The position numbers and the translations under genes are program-made. Below the pieces are notes generated by a model. That model saw only the letters and a list, made by a program, of their open reading frames with translations, did no database searches and was not told where the DNA came from. 64,000 nt of DNA from NCBI GenBank assembly GCA_015680685.1, contig MNCI01018063.1, positions 144,313 through 208,312 of the forward strand. The letters run 5' to 3'. The DNA is from Gnetum montanum. Its lineage: Eukaryota > Streptophyta > Gnetopsida > Gnetales > Gnetaceae. Positions 54,064 through 64,000 of the stretch are shown here, one piece after another. Within the stretch, counting starts at the first letter, position 1. Each line of letters starts with the position of its first letter.

Positions 54064-57000
54064 AGGTCCTTTCATGGAACTGTAGGGGCCAAGGTACCCC
54101 TTATAAGCGACATACCCTGCACTGTTTGGTACATGACGAGAAATGTGACATTGTATGCCTGCAAGAGACGAAATTGCAACAGACGGAGACCGAGACTCAG
54201 ATCCTCCGGTGGTTGGGGTGGCACAGCCACCTGGCACCCAACAGGGGATGCGCAGGTGGCCTCACGATCCTGACTAAGGCTGACTCATACGTCCTGGACA
54301 CGTCGGACTGGAGCATTACGATGCATCTACCCAGACAGGATGTGTGGATTACCAATGTTTACGGTGCCCAAGGCTGGTAGGCGCCTTTTCAGGAGCTCTC
54401 TTAGGTCGCGGCACTTGTTCCTCAGCAGGCCGGCTGGCTATTGATTGGGGACTTCAACCAGCGGCTCTTTGCCTAGGAAAAGACTGGGGAAAATTTGGCA
54501 GAGCCCCCAGGGGCAACCAAGATGCACGCCCTGCTACAGCAGTACAACCTGACTGACTTGGAAATCTCCGGTTGCAGGTACACCTGGACCAATTGCAGGC
54601 AGGGCGCTGCGAGGGTTCAGTCCCACATTGACCGCGTTTGGGCCAGCAAAAAATTGCTGAATGATTGGGATTTGCAAGTGTACGGTGGCGTCCGCATGGC
54701 CTCCGATCACAGGCCCATCTTCTGCCAACTAGAGTGGGGAGAGTTCCAAAAACAACGTATTTTTCACGTCGAGCGCCCCTGGATCCGCGCACCGTGGCTC
54801 AGGCAAATGGTGCAGGACATCTGGCAGCAGTACAGCGCCTCGGTGGACCCACGCGATTTCCTCAAAAATGGGCTAAGGACGCTAAAACAGAAATTAAAAA
54901 ACCTTAGCCCAACAGACAAATTTCCGTTCCAAATGGGTCGCCACCAATTACAGGCCAAATTGCAGAATATTCAATTGCTGCAGGAACAGTAGGGGAGTGG
55001 GGCCGACCTGACTGGGGAGGAGCTTGCCCTGCAGGCCGAGCTGCAACTCCTGCAACACGAGGAGGAGGAGTACTGGCGCCAGCGGGCTCGTGTGCAGTGG
55101 CTGTGGGCTGGAGACCGGCAAACAAAATTTTTCTTTTTGGCCGTGAAGGCACACCGTGACTCCAGGAAAAGACCGATTCAGCGCCTCCTGCAACGTGAAT
55201 CACCACTGCACAACGGTGGCCTCCTGCAGTACTGGCGGCAGGTGTGGGATTGGCAGCCAACGGAGCCAGTTTCGGTGCCCGTGGGCAGAGTATTAAATCA
55301 GGCAGATAATTTTCGGCTCCTAAATCCTTTCATGTGCCAGGAACTACGCGAGGCGTTGCAGAAAATGCCTGCCAACCAGGTGCCTGGGCCAGATGGCTGG
55401 CCCATTGAATTTTTTACACATTTCGAGGACGTCCTCGGGCAGAACCTGCTGGACACGTTCAATAAAATGTTGGCATGGAGGCAGGTCCGTAATGAGATTA
55501 ATTGCTCACGTGTGGTTCTACTCCCGAAGACGGAGCATCCCACCTCCCTCGATCATTTCTGACCCATTGGGATCTGTAACTCCCTGCTGCGGTTATTCTC
55601 TCGCCTGCTCGTGGCCAGGCTGCAGCCGCTCATGACACGGCTCGTGGGGAAGCACCAGGCCGCGTTCATGAAGGGGCGTCACCTATAGGACCAGGTTCTG
55701 CTGCTCCAGGAGATCCAGCACTCCCTTCGGACTGCCAAGCTTCCGGGCTTGTTCATTAAACTGGACATCACCAAGGCCTACAATTCTGTTAGTTGGGCCG
55801 CCTTAAAGTCTGTTTTGCTTGCCAAAGGGTTCGACCCGTCCTTTGCCGACCTCTGCCTGCAGATCCAGCGCGGAGGACGGTTTTCGTTGGATATTGATGG
55901 GCAGTTGTGGGGTTTCCATGGGACCAGCCGCGGGCTGCGCCAAGGAGACCCACTGTCCCCGCTCCTCTTCCTGATGCTGATGGACCTCCTGCAAACTTAC
56001 TGCAAGGAGGAAGGAGTCCTGGGGTTGAACGTGCATGGCATTTACTATCTATCGGCCCACTTCGCGGATGATACCATGACCTACACCAGGGCAGCGGTTC
56101 CACAGGCCAGGGCGATCCTGGAGGCGCTGGACCGGCTGCACTGGGAAGTGGGCCTGGTGCCCAACCTCGGGAAATCAGCTTTATTTTTCACACACACTCA
56201 TCCCGCGGTGTGCAGTAAAATCGTCCAAAGCCTGGGGATTCTCCCTGGGAAGGTGGATGAAAAGTACCTGGGCATTCCCATTCACAACTGGCACAGGCAG
56301 CGAACCTGGCAGGCGCTCATTGCAAGGATCCAGAAACACGCAGCCCACTGGACAAATAATTTTCTATCTCGGAAGGGGAAGATGGTGTTGGCGTCCTCGG
56401 TATTGGGGGCCATGGTGAGGTTTGCTGCCTCAATGGCCTCCCCGCCCCTCGGCGTCACTGCTAGGATCGACCAGATCCTCAGAAATTTCGTTTGGTCTGG
56501 CGGCAAGGGGGAAAAAAAGATGCATCTTCTGGCTTGGTCTAAAATCACGTGGCCTCGGTACGCCGGGGGGGTTGGTCTCCTCCCCTTCTCTCTGGAGATG
56601 GTCCTGGGATGTCATAGGCTCCTCCAGCGCCTGGCCATAGACAGCGAGGACCCCTCCCTCTGGGTGCAAATCTTGAGGGGAAAATACAGCCCCTGGACGG
56701 TGGCCAACTCTGACTCCCTCATTTGGAGGCAGCTCTGCGCTCAGGCAGGGGTGATGGACAGCGTGGAGGAGATTCACCTACACCCCCGTCAACTCTTGCA
56801 GGAACTTTTCCCTGCTGACCAGCGGTGGAAGCAACTTTGGAAGCCTTTGGGTGGCTGATCCTCCACCAGGCCCTCCTTGTCCGTGCTACTCTACAGGCCC
56901 GGGGCATGGCCATCAATACTTTGTGCCCTATGTGTAAACAGCAGGCTGAAACGCAGCAGCACTTTGTTCTTGAGTGTCTGGTAACCACGCAGTTATGGAG

Positions 57001-57461
57001 AACTGTGGGGCTCTGCTCCTTGGAGTTCTCGGGCAACTCAGCTATGCTGGCGGCGCTCTGGGTCCTGTGAAGGGTCAGAAATGATTATATTTTCAAAGGT
57101 AAATCACTCCCCCCAGTGAGCATCCTTGCAAGCAAACTTAAGCAACTTTGGAATGAAATTGTCTCCGCTCTGGCTCCTCCCGCCACCTTAGAACCTCCCC
57201 AGCGTAAGCAGCGGGAGTACGGGGGGGTCACCTTGCATGGCGGAACCACACCCCATGGCGGACAGATCCACGAGGAGGAGAGGTGGGAACACAATGATGA
57301 CATCTCTAACTTTACCGGAGAACAAAGCCTGGACCTCCTAATGCAGGCTTGGGTTTAGAGAGCCCCCAACAATCGCAGGACCGGAATAGCCCAGATCATT
57401 GACGAATATCGACGCCACAGGGTGGAAGGGCCGAGACAGCCCAGTAGGGACAATAACTAAA
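54060..57461 (+). pseudogene. LINE-A ORF2: endonuclease-reverse transcriptase
   Basis: From ATG 54,060: an AP-type endonuclease (MKVLSWNCRGQG, LQETKL, IGDFNQRLFA, HIDRVWAS, MASDHRPIF), so the key Asn, Glu, Asp and SDH motifs are present. A linker with coiled-coil character follows, then RT (VPGPDGWPIEFF, LFIKLDITKAYNSVSW, GLRQGDPLSPLLF, FADD at 56,061-56,072, LGIPIHNW), and then a Cys/His zinc domain (LCPMCKQ ... QHFVLEC). Defects: TAG/TGA at about 54,378, 54,402, 54,474, 54,990, 55,560 and 55,686; a deletion of about 25 bases near 56,840 relative to LINE-B, which shifts the frame before the zinc domain; and TGA at 57,068. Expected to nick target DNA and copy the RNA in place. This copy is dead. 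Confidence 0.85.
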
Positions 57462-57692
57462 GACCCATCCATGTCTCTCGGCCGGTGCCGACGCGGGCAG
57501 ACTGGGCGCCCGGGGTGTGATTTTCTTGACTTCGGTTTGGTTTCTGGTTCTTGGGTGGTGGGTCGCCTTTGGGTGGCCTTGTGTCCTTGACGGGAATTTC
57601 CTGGAGTGGGGCCAACGGCCCTGGCCCGAGCTGTACCATATACCGCTTCCCTTTTTGATATAAAATTCGCCCGACCTTTATTCAAAAAAAAA
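57462..57692 (+). other. LINE-A 3' UTR and poly-A
   Basis: GC-rich trailer with CCTTGACGGGAATTTCCTGG, ending CCCTTTTTGATATAAAATTC ... ACCTTTATTC and about ten As (57,683-57,692). LINE-B ends with the related CTTTTTGATAATTAATATAG ... ACCTTTTTC before its A-rich tail. Confidence 0.8.
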
Positions 57693-57707
57693 ATCACAAT
57701 GTAAATC
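57691..57707. repeat. Target site duplication of LINE-A, right copy
   Basis: AAATCACAATGTAAATC, identical to 53,179-53,195. Confidence 0.88.
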
Positions 57708-58469
57708 CAATTGAAACTACTATTAATTATTCGAGATAATGTATATTCTCAGAATATTTTTCTTTCCAAAATTTACATTTTTTTAATTTTAAACCAAAAA
57801 CCTTCTATAATTATTATTCTGTGACAAAAAACAAGTTGTCAAAGTTAAAAATTAATATACAAAATAGTGTTATATATTCTATTTTTCAAATGATTTTATT
57901 TCAAATTGGTTGAATTTCTCATGTGTAATTAACTGCGAATGTTGTGAATCATCATAGATTTCTTAATCACTAGTCTCAACTGGGTCATTTTCTTGATGAG
58001 GTGCTCAAGATCTATCATGACCATATGAAAGCCTTGTAATAAAAAAATGTTATTCTATAAATCATTTGTGGCCTTCCAAGGATGTAATTAAACATTTCTA
58101 TTTCTATTTTATTATCTTGCAAATTATGGGTTCTATATGATATATTGGATATTTACATCATGTACCTATTTTTGGGATGCTTCAAAACTATTGCTTCTCA
58201 TGTCCTTATTGTGTCCCCAAAACGTTCCAAAACAACCATTTCAACCCTAAATATGTTTGACATGTCCTTGCATCTCCACATCCTTGTGCCTTAGGGACTT
58301 GTGAAACACTAGTTTGAGACCAAACAAGTGTCATTGGGGAAATATTTTTTTTTAGTATTTTCTAATTATGTAATTTATTTTATTTTTAAATTATTATTAA
58401 AATTGAAAATAAAATTTTATTATATCTATGAATAGTAGAAATGTATATACTATGATCTTTGAAATATTT
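57708..58469. other. AT-rich spacer, nothing recognised
   Basis: No reading frame or repeat boundary could be assigned. It leads into the tandem array that hosts LINE-B. Confidence 0.5.
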
Positions 58470-58628
58470 CTAAAAATTTACCAATTGTTCTTATTAACAT
58501 TTAAACAGTTCAACCAAATTTATAATTATAATCCCACTTATCTCTAATGTTCATAAATGTAGCACATTATAGGTAAATGTTGTATTCATCTTTAATCCTA
58601 TTTGCATTACATAATTAACATATTTATT
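58470..58628. repeat. Tandem array unit left of LINE-B (about 158-bp family)
   Basis: ACCAATTGTTCTTATTAAC, CCCACTTATCTCTAATGTTC, AATGTTGTATTCATCTTTAA and CCTATTTGCATTAC recur in the same order at 63,720-63,864 and, in part, at 63,865-64,000. The last 13 bases are the LINE-B target duplication. Confidence 0.7.
58616..58628. repeat. Target site duplication of LINE-B, left copy (TAACATATTTATT)
   Basis: 13 bp, identical to 63,707-63,719. Confidence 0.9.
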
Positions 58629-58914
58629 TTTTTCTTTTGAAAAAGGTCAGGCTATATTAATTATCAAAAAGGAAAAAAGGAGAAGCTATACATCGGTACA
58701 GCGTGGGCCAGGGCTGCTGGCCCCACCGGACAGGGAAATCCCCACCAAGAACACTCGGCAGCCAAAAAGACCACCCACCCCCAAGACCAAAATTTCCCGT
58801 CAGGAAAGACTCCACCCAGGGTGCCCAGACAAAATTTCCCGTCAAGAAAGACTCCACCCAGGGCACCCAGACAACCTGCAACGACGGCAGGCAGCCGAGA
58901 GACGCGGCCGGTCT
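58629..58914 (-). other. LINE-B 3' UTR with 42-bp tandem duplication
   Basis: 58,789-58,830 and 58,831-58,872 are direct repeats (AAAATTTCCCGTCA(G/A)GAAAG, then ACTCCACCCAGGG) with a few differences. LINE-A has a single corresponding word. The tail on the minus strand is A-rich. Confidence 0.8.
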
Positions 58915-61900
58915 TTATTTGTTGGCCATCCTGGGCTGCTCTGGTCCATCTGCCCTGCGACGTCTATATTCGTCAATGATCTGGGCAATGCCGGTCCTGC
59001 GCGAACTGGGGGCGTTTGCCACCCAAGCCTGCATAGGGATGATCGGGGTATGATTCCCGAGAGATGCAGAGACGCCAGCATTCCGTTCCTGCCTCTCCTT
59101 CTTGTGTAGCTGTCCAGGGCTTGTCCACGCCGGGGCTCTGTCGTGGGTGGTGTTCCCGCCGTGCGAGGTGGCCCCCCCGTGTCCCCGCCACATTTGCGTC
59201 CGCTGCTGAATGGAAGGTTCGGAGGTGGGTGGAGGAGCCATTGCTGAGGCAATTTCCGTCCAAAGAGTCCGTGTCTTGCTGACCAGGGTGGTCACTGAGG
59301 GGATTGCGGTGCCATTGAAAATGTAGTCATTCCTGGCCCGCCACAGGACCCAGAGTGCCGCCAGCGTTGTCGAGTTACCAGAGAATTGCGGAGATCGGAG
59401 CCCCGCCGCTCGCCACATCTGTTTGGTTATGTGGCACGACAGAACAAAATGCTGCTGAGTCTCAACCTGCTGATTGTACATTGGGCACAGATTGTTGACT
59501 GCCATGCCCCGGGCCTGCAGCATAGCACAGACAGGGAGGGCCTGATGCAGAATCAACCACCCAAAGGCTTTAATTTTTTCCGGAAGAATGCCTTTCCACA
59601 ACCGCTTCCAGCGTGGGTTGGCCGGGAACAACTTCTGCAGGAGCTGCTGGGGATGCAGGTGGATCTCTTCAATACTATCCATCGCGCTAACCTAAGCACA
59701 GAGCTACCTCCAAGTGTTGGAGTCAGAGGCTGCCGCCGTCCAGGGACTGTATTTTTCCCTCAGGATTTGCACCCAGAGGGAAGGGTCCTCGGTGTTAGTG
59801 GTCAGGCGTTGGAGGAGCCTATGCTGGCCCAGGGCCACTTCCAGGGAGAAGGGGAGGAGCCCCACCCCCCCCGCGCGTACCGGGGCCACACGATTTTTGG
59901 CCATGCCAACAGATGGATCCTATTTCCTCCCTTTCCGCCAGACCAAACAAAGTTGCGGATAATCTGGTCAATCTTGGCAGTGACGCCGAGGGGCGGGGAC
60001 GCCACCGAGGCCGCGAACCACATCATGGCCCCCAACACCGAGGATGCCAACACCATCTTCCCTTTACGCATCAGGAAATTATTTGTCCAGTGTGTAGCAC
60101 GCTTCTGCATCCTTGCAATGAGCGCCTGCCAGGTTCGCTGCCTATGCCAGTTATGCATAGGAATGCCCAGGTAAGTTGCATGAGCTGCCCCCGGGAGGAT
60201 CCCCAGGATTTGGACGATTTTGCTGCACACAGACTGGTGAGTGTGGGTGAAAAAAAGTGCAGATTTCCCTGGGTTGGGCTCCAGGCCAGTCTCCCAGTGC
60301 AGCCTGTCCAGCGCTTTCAGAATCGCCCTGGCCTGCGGAACTGCGCCCCGGGTGTAAATCATGGTGTCATCTGCAAAGTGTGTAGGGAGGCAGTGGATGC
60401 CATGGACATTTAACCCCGTAACTCCTTCTTCCATACAGTAAGTTTGCAGGAGGTCCATCAAAATCAGGAAGAGGAGCAAGGACAGAGGGTCTCCTTGACG
60501 CAGCCCACGGCCGGTCCCATGAAAGCCCCACAACTGCCCATCGATATCGATCGAGAACCGTCCGCCATGCTGGATCTGTAGGCAGAGGTCTACGAAAGCT
60601 GGGTCAAACCCTTTAGCGAGCAGAACAGACCTCAAGGCTGTCCAACTAATGAAATCGTACGCCTTCGTAATGTCCAGCTTGATGCACAGGCCTGAAAGTT
60701 TGGCTGTCCGAAGGGAGTGCTGGACCTCCTGGAGCAGCAAGACCTGGTCCTGCAGGTGGCGTCCCTTCAAGAACGCTGCCTGGTGCTTTCCCACAAGCCG
60801 CATCATGAGCGGCTGTAGTCTAGCCACCAGTAGGCGGGAGAAAAGCCACATCAGGGAGTTACAGACCCCAATGGGGCGAAAATGGCCAGGGGATGTGGGA
60901 TTCTCCATCTTCGGCAATAACACCACGAGCGAGCAGTTAATTTCATTTCGCACCTGTCTCCTTTCCAACATGTGATTTAGTGCGTCCAGCAGGTTTTGTC
61001 CCAGAACATCCTCGAAGGTAGCGAAAAATTTGATAGTCCAGCCGTCAGGCCTAGGCGCCTTGTTTGCAGGCATTCCCTTCAGCGCCGCGTGCAGTTCCTG
61101 GCACGTGAAGGGCCTTAGGAGCTGGAAATTATCAGCCGGGTTCAGAACTCTGGCCATAGGAACTGAAACAGGGTTCGTTGGCTGCCATTCCCACACCTGC
61201 CGCTAGTAGTGTAGGAGGCTGTCAGCACATGTCGGCGACTCACCTTGCAGGAGGCGCTGAGGCGGTCCGTTACGGGAGCCGCGGTGTGCCTTCGCGGCAC
61301 AGAAGAAGAATTTAGTGTGCCGGTCTCCCACCTGCAGCCACTGTATCCTTGCCCTCTGGCGCCAATACTCCTCCTCCTCCTGATGCAAGATCTGCAGCTC
61401 AACCTGTAGGGCCAGCTCCTCCGTAGTAAGGTCTGCCCCACTCCCTTGCTGCTCCTGCAGCGATTGGATGGCCTGCAGTTTGGCCTGCAACTGGTTGCGC
61501 CCCGCCTTGAACCAGTATTTCTCGGAAGGGGCAGTATTTTGAATTTTCCGTTTCAACGTTAGCAGGCCATTCTTGAGGAATTCGCGCGGGTCTCCCTAGG
61601 CACTGTACTGCTGCGAAATGTCGTGCACCAATTTCCCAAGCCACCGCGTGCGGAGCCAAGAGCGCTCAAAACGGAAAATTCTTGGTTTCTGGAATCCACC
61701 CCGCTCCAGTTTGCAGAAAATGGGCTGATGGTCAGAGGCCATGCGGGCACCACCGTACGCCTAAAACTCCCACTCTTTTAGCAATTTCGCGCTAGCCCAG
61801 ATACGATCAATTCGGGACTGGACCCGCGCAGCACCTTGCCTGCGGTTGCTCCACGTGTACGCGCACTCAGGAATTTCCATATCGTTTAGATTGTATTGTT

Positions 61901-62378
61901 GAAGCAGGGCGAGCATCTCAATTGCCCCTGGGGGCTCAGCCGAATTATCACTTGTCTTTTCCCAGGCGAAGAGCCTCTGATTGAAATTACCGATTAAAAG
62001 CCAGCTGGCCTTCCGTGGAACAAGCCCCGAAACCTGAGAGAGCTCCTGCAAACGTGCCGGCCACCCTTGGGCACCGTACACATTAGTGAGCCAAACGTTC
62101 TGGCTAGGCAGATGCACCGTAATGCTCCAGTCTGACATGTCCTGGACATGCGAGGCTGCTTTGGTCAGGATCGCGAGCCCACTCGCTTGTCCCCTGCTGG
62201 GAGCCAGGTGGCTGTGCCACCCCGGCCATCGAAGAGTCTGAGCCTCCTTTTCCGTTAGCTGCAATTTTATTTCCTGCAGACATACAATGTCATAGTTTTC
62301 GTCCCTTACCAAACAATGCAGGGTATGGTGCTTGTAGGGGGTACCCTGTCCCCTGCAGTTCCAGGACAGGATCTTCAT
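58915..62378 (-). pseudogene. LINE-B ORF2: endonuclease-reverse transcriptase
   Basis: About 1,154 codons. The N-terminus has MKILSWNCRGQG and LQEIKL; LLIGNFNQRL has Asn where LINE-A has the endonuclease Asp (GDFN); MASDHQPIF is kept. RT: IKLDITKAYDFISW, GLRQGDPLSLLLF, FADD at 60,366-60,377 (complement), LGIPMHNW. The zinc domain, LCPMYNQQ ... QHFVLSCH, has lost one Cys (Cys to Tyr). Stops occur near 61,761, 61,600, 61,205 and 59,700. One frameshift lies at a C-run (59,865-59,872 plus strand). Between these the protein is long and clean, with 464 open codons at 59,802-61,196. Dead, but younger-looking than the LTR elements. Confidence 0.85.
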
Positions 62379-63652
62379 GGAGACAAGGATCGTTGGTACA
62401 CCTCCTGGAGTGTGGGTTGCACTCCCAAATCAACGTACAGCTACGTGGCCTTCTGTCGGCTGGTGAGGTTGTCCGGTCTTCTGCTCTTTGCTGTGGGTAT
62501 GGAAACCGACATTCCTGGTGTGCGATGGCTCCGCATNACCAGAGAGGTCGTCGGTTGTTTTCCTGCGGAATGCTACGTGCCAGGCCCCATAAGCGCCCAA
62601 ATATAAGACTTACTTACCGCCTTGGTTGCGGTGTCCTGTCTCGGCCCCTGCGGCTCCGCTAGCTCCACCTGGCGATGACTCAGCGTGATTGGCTATCTTG
62701 GTTCCCCCTGGAGGGGTCCCCCGCTTGGTGCAGCGTTGGCGGCACCCATCAGGGCAGTGCCCAGTCCTTGTTGTCAAGCCCTCCCTCTGGGTGCCGGCGG
62801 GTTCTTGTGGGCCACACGGCCTTTCTTCCCAACGACGTACCAGCCATCGTCAGATGTAGCCGTGGACCCTCTGGGGCGTCTCTGGTTGTTCCCCGGTCGC
62901 TGCTGGGCCTGCGTCCCCGACTGGTTCTCGTACAGAACCTGTATCCATTCCTCCCCAAGGTCCGTGACAAGAACCAGCTCTTTGACAGGTTCCTGGGTAA
63001 GGAGAGGTTACCAGACGCAGAACCTTGCGAACCTCAGGTGGTTGGCCGTGGGGTGATCAAACTTGATGAAATCACCAAGCAGCGCCGCCAGCGATCGTAG
63101 AAACTCTGGTGACCAGTACTCAAGGGGGAGGCCGTAAAGCCAAACCCAGACAGGCGCACGGGCAAACAGTGCCGGATCCCGGTGGGCTCCAGGACGCCAG
63201 GGGGCCAGGGCCAACCCGTGCGCACCGTAGAACCATGGTCCGCCCACCAGGACCTGCTCGTGCTCCTCCAAGGAGGCGAAGCTGAACAGGAGGCGGTCGT
63301 CCACTAGGCAGGAGACCGTCACGGAGTCCACCCCCCACGCGTTCCAAGCCCAGTGCCGGATCAGGTCGATGCGAGGATGAGCCCCTTCGGACACAAACTG
63401 GCCAATGAGGCTGCGTTCCAACCTCCCCAGCACTTCAGCGTTGGGGCCAGCAACTTTTATTCTGATTTCTGCTCCAACTTTGGAGTATTCACCAAAGTTG
63501 CTAGCCGTCTGCGGCTCCCCCTCAGGTCCGCTCGCCGCCACTCCTACTAGTTCCGCTCCTGCTGCCGCTCCCGCTCCACACCGCTTGGCCCCCGTTGCAG
63601 AAGTAGCAGTCACTGTCCCGCCTGTTGCAGCCGCTCCCGTCGCTCCAGCCAT
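62375..63652 (-). pseudogene. LINE-B ORF1: DUF4283-type RNA-binding protein
   Basis: 426 codons including stop, one frame from the Met at 63,652 to the TGA at 62,377-62,375, which overlaps the ORF2 ATG. An Ala/Gly/Thr-rich N-terminus is followed by the DUF4283 pattern: LIGQFVSEG, RLLFSFASLEEHEQVLVGGPW, then LALAPWRPG, PVWVWLYGLPLEYWS and LAALLGDFIKFDH. The Gln/Gly/Pro-rich tail resembles LINE-A ORF1. A stop follows FARFCVW near 63,008, with further stops downstream. The N at 62,537 does not disturb the frame. DUF4283 is found in plant LINE ORF1 and gag-like proteins and is thought to bind nucleic acid. Confidence 0.8.
62537..62537. other. Undetermined base inside LINE-B ORF1
   Basis: The reading frame is continuous across it, so it is probably one uncalled base and not a contig gap. 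Confidence 0.6.
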
Positions 63653-63706
63653 TTTTCCATAAAAATCCCTATAAGAGTTTCTAATGGCTAATCGCCGGAC
63701 TCTATC

Positions 63707-63719
63707 TAACATATTTATT
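63707..63719. repeat. Target site duplication of LINE-B, right copy
   Basis: TAACATATTTATT, identical to 58,616-58,628. Confidence 0.9.
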
Positions 63720-64000
63720 ACTGAAGTGTTCCTCATAAAATTTAATTGGGAACAAATGAATCAAATTTGTTACTATAATATCTCACTTATGGCTAATGTG
63801 CTTAAATTTAATACATTGTAGGATAATGTTGTATTCATCTTAAATCCTATTTGCATTGCAAAATTAACATATTCATTACCAAGTGTTCCTCATAAAAGTT
63901 AATGGGGAACAAATAAGTCAAATTTGTTACTATAATATCTCACTTATGTTTAGTATGCTCAATTGCAGTACATTACAAGAAAATGTGGTATTCATATTAA
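63707..64000. repeat. Tandem array, about 158-bp units, continuing past the window
   Basis: TAACATATT(T/C)ATTAC starts units at 63,707 and 63,865. Shared words: AGTGTTCCTCATAAAA, CAAATTTGTTACTATAATAT, CTCACTTATG and GTATTCAT. The last unit runs off the right edge. Confidence 0.75.

Larger units (their letters stand above)
53196..57690 (+). mobile_element. LINE-A: 5'-truncated GC-rich L1-type LINE
   Basis: A sharp change from AT-rich to GC-rich DNA at about 53,205 and back at 57,690, a 3' A-run, and a perfect target duplication of up to 17 bp define the insertion. It starts inside ORF1 (after roughly ten bases of filler) and carries the rest of ORF1, a complete-length ORF2 and a 3' UTR of about 220 bases ending ACCTTTATTC before the A-run. 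LINE-B is a second copy of the same family. Confidence 0.9.
58629..63706 (-). mobile_element. LINE-B: apparently full-length GC-rich L1-type LINE
   Basis: Bounded by the perfect 13-bp duplication TAACATATTTATT. On the minus strand it starts with a short 5' UTR (about 54 bases), ORF1 from 63,652, ORF2 from 62,378 to 58,915, and a 3' UTR ending in an A-rich tail (complement of 58,629-58,639). At 5,078 bp it extends beyond the truncated 5' end of LINE-A. It sits in a tandem array of AT-rich units. A 42-bp direct duplication in its 3' UTR is not present in LINE-A. Confidence 0.9.

Noticed and set aside
53865-54380. Start of LINE-A ORF2 upstream of 54,060
   Set aside because: The frame is open to 53,865, but ORF1 occupies this stretch in another frame, and the ATG at 54,060 is matched by LINE-B and begins the endonuclease domain.
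59386-60174. Plus-strand frame of 262 codons
   Set aside because: Antisense of LINE-B ORF2. The minus frame has RT and zinc-domain motifs and matches LINE-A.

Overview
This window is repeat-dense nuclear DNA of a land plant. The support is Ty3/gypsy elements primed by a tRNA-Asp-like site, Athila-like gag-protease-RT-ORF2 order, Ty1/copia elements, L1- and RTE-type LINEs and tRNA-derived SINE-like pieces, all loosely packed and AT-rich. That style suggests a large seed-plant genome, possibly a gymnosperm, but the sequence alone does not fix the species. I found no intact host gene, rRNA, functional tRNA or CRISPR array. Almost every reading frame is a decayed transposon protein.

Left block, 1-22,779, is a four-deep nest. 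A copia element (G, minus, 19,622-22,779) was hit by an Athila-like gypsy element (B, minus, 15,425-19,621). B was hit by a related element (A, plus, 1-15,424). A was hit by an 11.4 kb gag-protease element (F, minus, 2,860-14,289) with 1.7 kb LTRs and a perfect 5-bp target duplication GAATG. Inside F, about 2.08 kb appears twice in tandem with single Ns at the joints, which looks like unmerged contig overlap.

Middle block, 22,780-40,238, holds a three-copy tandem repeat, decayed L1 and RTE LINEs, tRNA-like SINE pieces, and a complete LTR element (D, plus, 29,773-37,304, target duplication ACAAT) inserted in an L1 remnant. D lacks protease, RT and integrase. It keeps a Gag frame and a 929-codon second frame (plant transposon domain plus long coiled coil) that has nonsense codons but no frameshift. 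This frame sits behind a promoter-like internal sequence and a strong splice acceptor.

Next block, 40,239-51,050, is a small copia-type element (H, minus) with an iMet-type primer site, split by a 9.0 kb Athila-like element (C, minus, 41,538-50,523). C retains gag, protease, RT-RNase H and a decayed relative of D's second frame. Both target duplications differ by a single C/T change.

Right block, 51,051-64,000, carries two GC-rich L1-type LINEs of one family. LINE-A (plus, 53,196-57,690) is 5'-truncated with a 17-bp target duplication. LINE-B (minus, 58,629-63,706) looks full length with a 13-bp target duplication and sits in a tandem array of about 158-bp units. Both have ORF1 (DUF4283-type in B) overlapping ORF2 (endonuclease-RT-zinc finger) at an ATGA junction.
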